From an uncultured Cellvibrio sp. (GTDB lineage Bacteria; Pseudomonadota; Gammaproteobacteria; Pseudomonadales; Cellvibrionaceae), in contig CAMLRI010000011.1 of the NCBI GenBank assembly GCA_946482385.1, forward strand, positions 1 through 13,444: 13,444 nucleotides of DNA. The letters are read 5' to 3'. The notes under the pieces are model-generated. The model was not told the origin of the DNA, made no database searches, and worked only from the letters and a program-made list of their open reading frames with translations. Both the position numbers and the translations under genes were made by a program. This document shows positions 1 through 6,189 of the stretch, in pieces (the first letter of the stretch is position 1; each line of letters starts with the position of its first letter).

Positions 1-1838
1 GTGGGATAAAAGTCTCCCAAAAATCCCCCCGATTGGTGTGCCCAGAGTTGGGCGTAGACGCCGCCGAGTGCCAGTAACTCTTGATGGGTTCCCTGTTCAA
101 TAATTTGGCCTTTGTCTAACACTATTAGCCTATCCAGCGCGGCAATAGTGGAGAGGCGGTGGGCGATGGCGATGACGGTTTTGTTTTGCATGAGGGTAGT
201 GAGGTTGGCTTGAATGGCGGCTTCCACTTCCGAATCCAGTGCCGATGTTGCCTCGTCGAGAATCAGGATGGGCGCGTTTTTAATTAATACCCGTGCAATA
301 GCAATGCGCTGGCGTTGGCCGCCGGAAAGTTTTACCCCGCGTTCGCCCACATGGGCGTCGTAACCGGTGCGGCCCTGGTTGTCGCTCAGGCCCATAATAA
401 AGTCGTGGGCTTCCGCTTGTTGGGCGGCGCGGATCATATCGGCCTCACTGGCATCGGGCTTGCCGTAGAGCAGGTTGTCGCGGATGGAGCGGTGCAGCAG
501 GGAGGTGTCTTGCGTGACCATGCCAATATGGGCGCGCAGGCTTTCCTGTTGCACTTCGGCGATATTTTGTTGGTCGATTAAAATTCGGCCGGATTCCACA
601 TCGTAAAAGCGCAGCAGCAAATTCACCAGGGTGGATTTACCGGCGCCAGAGCGGCCCACCAAGCCAATTTTTTCGCCGGGTTTGATGCTCAGGTTAAAGT
701 CGTGCAGCAATTTGCCATCGCCCTTTCCGTAATTGAAATTAACGGAGCAAAAATCAATTTGGCTATGGCTGATTTGCAGTGGTTTTGCACTGGGCTGGTC
801 TTGCACTTCGCGGGGGATGGAGAGGGTGTTAAGGCCATCGCGGGCGGTGCCTATATTTTCAAACAGTGCTGATACTTCCCACATAATCCACTGCGCCATA
901 CCGTTAAGGCGCAATACCAAACCGACGGCAGCGGCTATGGCACCGGTGGTAATCAAGGCGTCGGACCAGAGCCAAATGGCCATAGCGGCAACGGCAAAAA
1001 TCATCAGCGCATTAATAAGCCAAACGCCACTGCTGAGCAGGGTGGCCAGGCGCATTTGCGGGTACACAGTGCTGAGGAAATGCTCCATGCCGGATCGGGC
1101 ATAATCTGCTTCGCGGTGTGAATGGGAAAATAATTTAACCGTGGAAATATTGGTGTAGGTATCAACCAGGCGGCCGGTCATATCCGAGCGGGCATCGGCT
1201 TGGCGTGCAGACACTTTGGCCAGGCGCGGCAAAAAATAATAAAGCAGGGCGCAATAGGCGATTAACCACACCAGTAGGGGGAGAGCCAAACGCAAATCCA
1301 GCGATGCGGCCAGCACCAGTATGCCGGTGAAGTACACCAACACATAGAGCAGCACATCGAGTAATTTCATAATGGTTTCGCGCACCGCCAGGGCGGTTTG
1401 CATAACTTTAGTGGCGATGCGCCCGGCAAATTCATTTTGGTAAAACTGATAGCTTTGGCCGAGCAGGTAGCGGTGTGCCTGCCAGCGGATACGCATGGGG
1501 AAATTGCCCAATAGGGTTTGGTGCATAATCAGCGAGTGAATAAGCACCGAGCCGGGCAGGGCCAGTAAAATAATAAAAGCCATCAACAACAATTGTTCGC
1601 GGGATGATTGCCAAAAGCTGGCGGGAGTTTGGTTGTTGAGCAAATCGACCAATTGCCCCAGATAACCAAACAGCGATACCTCCAGGATGGCAATCAGCCC
1701 GGTGAATACCGCCATGGCGCCCAGATAAAATTCGGTGCCGCGGGTGTAATGGCGACAAAAGGCGTAAAGGCTTTTGGGCGGTTCTTGTGGCTCTTGTGGT
1801 GGAAAGGGTTTGATAAGGCTTTCAAAAAAACGAAACAT
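1..1838 (-). CDS. ABC exporter, fused membrane and ATPase domains (partial at left edge)
   Basis: An ATP-driven exporter half-transporter of the MsbA/multidrug type, expected to act as an inner-membrane homodimer moving lipids or drugs outward. Reading from ATG at 1838 gives 612 codons with no stop before base 1, so only a few C-terminal residues should be missing. Hydrophobic membrane segments lie near residues 38-60, 83-105, 158-180, 184-204 and 265-310. The ATPase is complete: A-loop Tyr370, Walker A GRSGAGKST (395-403), Q-loop Gln443, signature LSGGQRQ (504-510), Walker B ILILDEA ending in Asp528-Glu529, D-loop SALD and H-loop His560. An AAGGTG ribosome site sits just upstream of the start. 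The N-terminus has a Pro/Gln/Glu-rich stretch (residues 11-22). Nothing nearby indicates the substrate. Family is certain; specificity is unknown. Confidence 0.93.
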   Translation of the reverse strand, partial: MFRFFESLIKPFPPQEPQEPPKSLYAFCRHYTRGTEFYLGAMAVFTGLIAILEVSLFGYLGQLVDLLNNQTPASFWQSSREQLLLMAFIILLALPGSVLIHSLIMHQTLLGNFPMRIRWQAHRYLLGQSYQFYQNEFAGRIATKVMQTALAVRETIMKLLDVLLYVLVYFTGILVLAASLDLRLALPLLVWLIAYCALLYYFLPRLAKVSARQADARSDMTGRLVDTYTNISTVKLFSHSHREADYARSGMEHFLSTVYPQMRLATLLSSGVWLINALMIFAVAAMAIWLWSDALITTGAIAAAVGLVLRLNGMAQWIMWEVSALFENIGTARDGLNTLSIPREVQDQPSAKPLQISHSQIDFCSVNFNYGKGDGKLLHDFNLSIKPGEKIGLVGRSGAGKSTLVNLLLRFYDVESGRILIDQQNIAEVQQESLRAHIGMVTQDTSLLHRSIRDNLLYGKPDASEADMIRAAQQAEAHDFIMGLSDNQGRTGYDAHVGERGVKLSGGQRQRIAIARVLIKNAPILILDEATSALDSEVEAAIQANLTTLMQNKTVIAIAHRLSTIAALDRLIVLDKGQIIEQGTHQELLALGGVYAQLWAHQSGGFLGDFYP

Positions 1839-1959
1839 AAATACACCTTGAAGTACATCGGCGATGCGGAGCGCGCGGGCGCAGAACCAGGCGTTAGGCT
1901 GGCAGCAATATGCAGTGTTGACGACGAATCTGTTGCTGGTTGTTTAAAAAATGGCCGCT

Positions 1960-2051
1960 AGTGTAGCAGTTTTTACGCGGCCAGGCGTGTAACCAAATGT
2001 TAATGCTACACTGGGCTTTTATAGTGTAGGGCACTGACAGCCATGGTCAGT
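1960..2051. promoter_or_regulatory. Cluster of dyads between divergent genes
   Basis: The 300-base gap between the ABC gene (leftward) and the small membrane protein gene (rightward) contains two adjacent inverted repeats: CTACACT at 2006-2012 with AGTGTAG at 2023-2029, and ACTGAC at 2033-2038 with GTCAGT at 2046-2051. A further AGTGTAGC copy lies at 1960-1967 and is the exact complement of GCTACACT at 2005-2012. Neither dyad is followed by a T-run, so they do not look like terminators. Their place between two divergent start codons suits an operator, but that is inference, and I see no convincing -35/-10 pair. Confidence 0.3.
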
Positions 2052-2138
2052 AGCTGATGGTTTGGCCGTTATTAATAGCGTTAATTACCTGGTGCATAAT
2101 TAATCAGTAGCAGCGTAAATATTTTCTATGAGGTGAAT

Positions 2139-2531
2139 ATGAGAAATACCCTGGAGGCGTTCGGCGCCGGTTGTTTGGGCGCATTGGCAATGTGTGTAGT
2201 GATGTGGCTGTGCAGCCGCTATGGTGTTACCCAATCCCTGGGTGTGGCCTTGGGGGGCTCTATTTCCCCCAATTGGATGTATCCGCGCATTGTGTGGGGC
2301 GGCTTGTGGGGCTTGTTATTTTTGTTGCCGATTTTTGCCAGTAGCCTGTTGGCGCGTTCGTTTGTGATTGCCTTGATCCCCACCCTGGTGTGGCTGTTTT
2401 TAATTTACCCCTTTTACCTGGGTAAAGGCGTTGCCGGTTTGTCTTTGGGGTTATTAACGCCTTTTGTCTTGTTTTTCTTTTTTTGGGTATGGTCGTTAAC
2501 CACGGCTATTGTGTTGCGCTTGTCCCGTTGA
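2139..2531 (+). CDS. Small four-helix integral membrane protein, function unknown
   Basis: A 130-residue, very hydrophobic protein with about four membrane segments (roughly residues 7-25, 50-68, 72-92 and 99-125). The loop between the first two has a conserved-looking Gly-Gly-Ser...Pro-Asn-Trp-Met-Tyr-Pro-Arg stretch near residues 39-50, which may be the functional part. I do not recognise a characterised family. I prefer the ATG at 2139 because GAGGTGA (2130-2136) immediately precedes it; an in-frame GTG at 2133 would add two residues and lies inside that site. The stop is 3 bases before the next start, so the two genes are almost surely co-transcribed and translationally coupled. The second gene's product is exported, so the pair may act together at the inner membrane and periplasm. 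Confidence 0.75.
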   Translation: MRNTLEAFGAGCLGALAMCVVMWLCSRYGVTQSLGVALGGSISPNWMYPRIVWGGLWGLLFLLPIFASSLLARSFVIALIPTLVWLFLIYPFYLGKGVAGLSLGLLTPFVLFFFFWVWSLTTAIVLRLSR

Positions 2532-2534
2532 GTC

Positions 2535-3071
2535 ATGGCTATGAATGTGTGGCGTGTTGGCAGTCTTGGTTTGTCTCTGTTGTTACTGTTATTAAGTGCG
2601 GCAGCGCAAGCGCAGTTATTGGTAAATAATCAAACACTCAATGCGCAATCGGTGCAGCGCTGGATGCAAAGCAACCGCGCTATGGCGCCGCTTATGCAAG
2701 CCTTGGATGCCATGCACACCAGTGCTGAAGCGCTGCAACAATTTGAGCAGTTGAGTGCCGCTGAGCAGGATGCGCAAATTCAGGTTTATTTGCAGGGCCG
2801 CCAGGAGTGGCAGGCCGCCCAGTCTGTTGCCCAGCGTTTGGGGTGGAAGTCGGTCGGGGAATATCAGCGCCTGAGCACGCGCCTGGGCAATGCTATAGCG
2901 GCTTATTTTTTGTTGGCTGATATGCAGGGCTTGGATGAAGCCCAGCGCCAAGCACTGCGCGAAAAAACTGATCCGGCCATATTGGCGGTGCCGGCGGCGG
3001 ATGTGGCTTTTGTAAAAGCCAATGAACAGGCTTTGCAGGCTTATATACAGGCCTATGCTGCTGGCCGCTGA
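2535..3071 (+). CDS. Exported helical protein, function unknown
   Basis: A 178-residue protein with a clear Sec signal peptide: a hydrophobic Leu-rich core (about residues 9-21) and a cleavage motif ending Ala-Gln-Ala near residue 26. No lipobox cysteine is present, so a soluble periplasmic form is expected. The mature part is rich in Ala, Gln and Leu and looks all-helical, with no cysteines and no catalytic motif I can identify. Two close starts exist, ATG 2535 and ATG 2541; both leave the signal peptide intact. It follows the small membrane protein gene by 3 bases and ends before the strong terminator at 3137-3180. The family is not recognised; a chaperone-like or adaptor role would be speculation. 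Confidence 0.75.
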   Translation: MAMNVWRVGSLGLSLLLLLLSAAAQAQLLVNNQTLNAQSVQRWMQSNRAMAPLMQALDAMHTSAEALQQFEQLSAAEQDAQIQVYLQGRQEWQAAQSVAQRLGWKSVGEYQRLSTRLGNAIAAYFLLADMQGLDEAQRQALREKTDPAILAVPAADVAFVKANEQALQAYIQAYAAGR

Positions 3072-3136
3072 TATATCGGTAAGTAATCGCTGAGTAATTA
3101 CCTGCTGCGCCAGCATTTTTCAGCGGGTTCTTAAAT

Positions 3137-3180
3137 AAAAAAATAGCCGCAAGCCCCATGGGGTTTGCGGCTATTTTTTT
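3137..3180. terminator. Bidirectional rho-independent terminator
   Basis: An almost perfect hairpin between two convergent operons. The left arm runs from seven A's through TAGCCGCAAGCCCC (3137-3157) and pairs with GGGGTTTGCGGCTA followed by seven T's (3160-3180), with one G-T wobble and a minimal AT turn. Each strand ends in a T-run after the GC-rich stem, so it can stop transcription both from 2535-3071 and from the leftward gene at 3192-4217. Confidence 0.93.
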
Positions 3181-3191
3181 GCGGCCTGTAA

Positions 3192-4217
3192 TTAGCGGCT
3201 GCTGGTCAGGTTCAGGTAGACCATGGTTTGGTTGAGTAGTTGATAGGCTACCTCGCCAAAGGTGATGGGGCCGGTGATGTCGCGGGTTTTTTTACCTTCC
3301 AGTTCGGAATACAAAAAGTTGAGTATGCAGTTACAACTGAAAGCAATGTTTTCGCTGGCCGAAGCGGTGAGTGCCTGGTTAAAGCTCTCGATATAATTAT
3401 TGACTGGTTTGGCAAAGCGGTAGGCCACATCGGCAAATACCGGCGCGTACAAATTCACCTGGTGATGCAGTGCATCCAATTGCTGAATGCTCACATTAAT
3501 CATTACCCCGGAATAGTTGGCCACCAAAGGCAGGCGGGTATCGATATTTTCCTGTTTGATGTAATCAGCCAAATTGGCGGCTACGCCATTAATAGTGCAG
3601 TCGGCGGCATTAAAACCCGTTTTGGGGAATTTAATTTCCGGGCCATCGCCCTGGCTAAACAGATTCACAATGTTAATGGTGGCCAACTGGTAGTCGGGCA
3701 TGGGGATATGCATAGCCACAGCTTTTTGGTCGAACAGCATACCGCCCGCGGGGCCAAAACCAACCTTGGCGCTGCGGCTGCCCAAATCATCCAGGTGCAC
3801 ACCGGAAATCCAACCCACGATGGGCGAGAAATACATGTTGGGGTATTCAGGCGCTTTTTGCGCGTAGGAGAGGTGCACTTCCGACATGGCCGGCAGAATT
3901 ACAATGGTAAAGCCGTGCTCGGGTGCTTCCTGGGCGATGCGCGAAATGGAATTGACATCGTACAGGGTGATGCGCGGCGCGCGGTTGGGCGCTATGCCTT
4001 CGATGGTATGAACAAAAATGTGGTTGCGATCCACAGTGCCGCCTTGGGCAGACATAAAGTAGGGAATGGTGCCGGCAATCCAGTTGCCGGAGGGAAGATC
4101 GCTCAGCATGGATTCATCAGCGGCGATGACCAGGTGTTCACCGCGATTAATTTTGTCGATCAGTTCGGCGCGGCTAATCAAGGCGCTGCTGATACTAACG
4201 TCGGCGTCGTTTGCCAT
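3192..4217 (-). CDS. Conserved-type cytoplasmic protein with FIST-C-like C-terminus
   Basis: A 341-residue soluble protein with no signal peptide or membrane segment. Striking segments are LPSGNWIAGTIPYF (41-54) followed by a Gly-Gly at 59-60, WISGVHL (136-142), PVFADVAYRFAKPV (259-272), a Cys-x-Cys in FSCNC (293-297) and ITFGEVAYQLLNQT (318-331). The pairing of a Phe-Ser-Cys strand with a later Thr-Phe-Gly-Glu-Val ending is reminiscent of FIST-C domains, proposed small-ligand sensors; this is recall of a pattern, not a search result. AGGAGT about 7 bases upstream sets the ATG at 4217. It is the second gene of a leftward operon, 44 bases after the repeat protein gene, and ends at the shared terminator. 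A long antisense reading frame on the other strand is a shadow. Real gene: very likely. Function: unknown. Confidence 0.85.
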   Translation of the reverse strand: MANDADVSISSALISRAELIDKINRGEHLVIAADESMLSDLPSGNWIAGTIPYFMSAQGGTVDRNHIFVHTIEGIAPNRAPRITLYDVNSISRIAQEAPEHGFTIVILPAMSEVHLSYAQKAPEYPNMYFSPIVGWISGVHLDDLGSRSAKVGFGPAGGMLFDQKAVAMHIPMPDYQLATINIVNLFSQGDGPEIKFPKTGFNAADCTINGVAANLADYIKQENIDTRLPLVANYSGVMINVSIQQLDALHHQVNLYAPVFADVAYRFAKPVNNYIESFNQALTASASENIAFSCNCILNFLYSELEGKKTRDITGPITFGEVAYQLLNQTMVYLNLTSSR

Positions 4218-4261
4218 GGGGAGACTCCTATCAATAATGGGATTTATACCAATGCTGTGGT

Positions 4262-5512
4262 TCAGGCGGAATAGGCGCTGTGCATCACCATCCGCAATTC
4301 ATCTTGCATAAAACGCTGGTTGTGGTTGATAAATTCGCGCACTTTGCGCGCGGCATTGAGCTCTACCACCGGGTCCGGGTTCATTAGCATTTGCGAACGC
4401 AAGTTGGCCAGCAATAACTTGTAGGCCATGTAGGTGCTGGGAATAAAGGCATCGTCTTTAAGAATTCGCTTCCAAATTTCGTGCTGCTCGCCAGGCAGGG
4501 TGAATTGGGTTTCCTCCGGTGCATTCATTAATTTATTAATCAATACCAGCTCGGGCTTAAGTGAGCGGGCATTCTTTTTAAAGAATTCGCGCAAAGAATT
4601 AAGCGTGGTAATACGCGCCTGGTTGTCGCTGCTTTGCTGGAAGGCATGGCGCAATCGCACTAAAAACAGGTTGAGCGATACATTGGTGGATTTCAAATCG
4701 ATTTTGCCTGTGATCAGTTTTAACCAAATGCTGTTTTTTAAAGCGGGTAATACCAGTTTGGTAACTGCACTGCGGCGCTCTTCCTGTGCCTGCTTTTTGG
4801 TAGATACCGCGCAAATTTGCAGGTATTCCGTATCCAGCGCTTGCATATGGGCAATAAAAAACTTGCGCAACTCCTGCACGGCCTCGGCCAGTTTGTGGCT
4901 GTTGGTGGCATCCAGGCTGGCCAGTTTTAATTTCGACAGCAAAAGCTTGAGCGAAAACAACTGGGTTTTCAGGTGGATTTTATCGGTAATGATTTTTTCC
5001 CAAATCGCATCTGCCTCGGTGGGTAGGCAACAGGCCAGGCGATAAGTGTCGGGGGTGGCGTTAAGATCGCCGATAATTTCCTCGACCACACCGGGTTCCA
5101 CTTTATACAACTGGGCGATGGCATCGTTGGCCAGGCCGCGCACCTGTGCCAGGGCGACTTGTTGGCGCAGCTGGTGGCTATAGTGGCGCTGGGGCTCGCC
5201 CAAAAAAGCGGGCTTGGTCAGCGCCTCGCGGCTGATACCCTGGCTGCGAACCCCCGGCTCCATAAAACGGGTTGCTATGTAGCAGCTGTATTGCCCCAGG
5301 TTGGTGTGCGCCCAGCGTTGCAGTGTTTGCTGTTCCCGTGGCGCATCGCCTTCGTTGCCTTTGTTTAAAAAGGCAAAGCGCGCTTTTTCCGCAGCGTAAC
5401 CCAGCTCCATTTGGATAATTTTATTTTTCGGGTCTATAGCCAACTCCTGGATGAACCAGGGGGCAGTTACGCCTAGCAGGGCCTCAAAGTAGTCGTGCGA
5501 TGGTTTAACCAT
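4262..5512 (-). CDS. Transposase-N-terminus-like protein with three helical repeats
   Basis: A 416-residue soluble protein with two parts. Residues about 8-150 follow the order seen at the start of ISL3-family transposases: Tyr-x2-Leu-Leu-Gly-x2-Ala-Pro-Trp (9-19), a short beta region, RWAH (66-69) then LGQYSCY (72-78), a Val-Arg near 88-89, and a helix-turn-helix-like stretch LANDAIAQLYKVEPGVVEEI (127-146). The CPxCG-type zinc ligands are absent at the expected places, and no DDE domain follows. Residues 163-409 instead form three repeats of about 71 residues. ATG 5512 is supported by AAGGAG (minus-strand sense; 5519-5524) six bases upstream. It leads an operon with the 3192-4217 gene. Likely a DNA- or protein-binding factor; the transposase link is by eye and unproven. 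Confidence 0.85.
   Translation of the reverse strand: MVKPSHDYFEALLGVTAPWFIQELAIDPKNKIIQMELGYAAEKARFAFLNKGNEGDAPREQQTLQRWAHTNLGQYSCYIATRFMEPGVRSQGISREALTKPAFLGEPQRHYSHQLRQQVALAQVRGLANDAIAQLYKVEPGVVEEIIGDLNATPDTYRLACCLPTEADAIWEKIITDKIHLKTQLFSLKLLLSKLKLASLDATNSHKLAEAVQELRKFFIAHMQALDTEYLQICAVSTKKQAQEERRSAVTKLVLPALKNSIWLKLITGKIDLKSTNVSLNLFLVRLRHAFQQSSDNQARITTLNSLREFFKKNARSLKPELVLINKLMNAPEETQFTLPGEQHEIWKRILKDDAFIPSTYMAYKLLLANLRSQMLMNPDPVVELNAARKVREFINHNQRFMQDELRMVMHSAYSA
4286..4498 (-). repeat. Protein repeat unit 3 (residues 339-409)
   Basis: Third unit: Leu-Pro (339-340), Ile-Trp (346-347), MAYKLLLANLR (362-372) and VREFI (391-395). It runs almost to the C-terminus, so the protein ends with this repeat. 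Confidence 0.8.
4538..4750 (-). repeat. Protein repeat unit 2 (residues 255-325)
   Basis: Second unit: Leu-Pro (255-256), Ile-Trp (262-263), VSLNLFLVRLR (278-288) and LREFF (307-311). The Ile to (Leu)-Arg distance is 45 residues, the same as in units 1 and 3. It is joined to unit 1 by a Lys/Gln/Glu-rich linker. Confidence 0.8.
4814..5026 (-). repeat. Protein repeat unit 1 (residues 163-233)
   Basis: First of three degenerate repeats encoded in the 4262-5512 gene. Fixed points are Leu-Pro (163-164), Ile-Trp (170-171), an amphipathic FSLKLLLSKLK helix (186-196) and LRKFF (215-219). These landmarks recur at identical offsets in units 2 and 3. Confidence 0.8.
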
Positions 5513-6189
5513 GTATTGCTCCTTCGGTTATCAAGGATGGAACAGGGGGCTCCCTGTGTGGAATCAATAACTTCAACCACTACCTCAGATCAAAGTGCCT
5601 TCTTTCTCGTTCGCTGTATTTTTGGTGTCTCTTTTTTGTTTTCCTGGCGTTGTTTTATTTTTCTATTTTTTGTTGGCTTCCCTTTGGCGCTAACTCTAGC
5701 AGGGGCGCGGCTTAATGTTATTTCCCCCGGCCAGGGCGAGCGGCGCGAATTATGGCGTTTTGGCGTTTTAAATCACAGACATTTTTATAATGGATATGAA
5801 TTTATCGCTAACTTTCATGCTGAATTGTCGCCTAAATTTTTATTTGATTATTTTTTATTTAACTGTGTTTTTGATCACGCAGGATTAAAAAATGATCTGC
5901 AATGAGTGGTGCGCCAAATTAATGTTTTCGGCGACACGCAGTGAATTTTCGATGGTATTTTGAGGCGCAAGTAAAAGAATTTTTTATTCCTAATTCGCAA
6001 GGTTTACTTCACTTTTTTATGAGAAATAGTTCGCGATTTTGATGGGCTGTCATTTTAATGGCTCTATGGCTGTGAAATCTTAATTTGGAATTTGTAGCCG
6101 CTATAAATTCCACGGGGTTCGATGCCTGGCCGTTCTAGGGCGATCGGATTATTCATGGTTAATGAGTTAAGGATTAAGGATCAACAATT
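5513..6189. other. AT-rich intergenic region, 677 bases
   Basis: This gap separates the leftward unknown operon from the rightward dehydrogenase gene and should hold both promoters. Its middle and right parts are visibly richer in A and T than the flanking genes. Besides the palindrome at 5542-5557, I see a tandem 8-base repeat TGGCGTTT (5753-5768), a TATAAT-like box at 5786-5791 on the plus strand without a good -35 partner, and an AAGGA ribosome site at 6176-6180 serving the ATG at 6190. The plus-strand reading frame at 5495-5905 overlaps the start of the opposite gene and has no recognisable ribosome site or motifs. I find no RNA gene. Confidence 0.5.
5542..5557. promoter_or_regulatory. 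Palindrome upstream of the leftward operon
   Basis: ACAGGG (5542-5547) and CCCTGT (5552-5557) are perfect inverted 6-mers around GGCT. The element lies about 17 bases upstream of the ribosome site of the 4262-5512 gene. It has no T-run on either strand, so it is either an operator or a 5' leader hairpin for that operon. Which protein binds it, if any, is not visible. Confidence 0.35.

Noticed and set aside
3240..4274. Plus-strand 344-residue open frame opposite the FIST-like gene
   Set aside because: Antisense shadow of a gene with a good ribosome site and coherent protein motifs. The plus-strand protein is repetitive in Gly, His and Val and has no recognisable domain.
4262..5512. Intact insertion sequence or transposase
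   Set aside because: No DDE catalytic region, no zinc ligands, and no flanking inverted repeats or target duplications that I can see. Only the N-terminal pattern resembles a transposase.
5753..5791. TATAAT box and TGGCGTTT tandem repeat as a promoter
   Set aside because: The -10 match is good, but no acceptable -35 hexamer lies 16-18 bases upstream, and the box is about 400 bases from the next start codon.
5495..5905. Plus-strand 136-residue open frame in the AT-rich spacer
   Set aside because: It starts inside the opposite gene and has no clear ribosome site. Its apparent membrane segment comes from T-rich sequence; there is no family resemblance.
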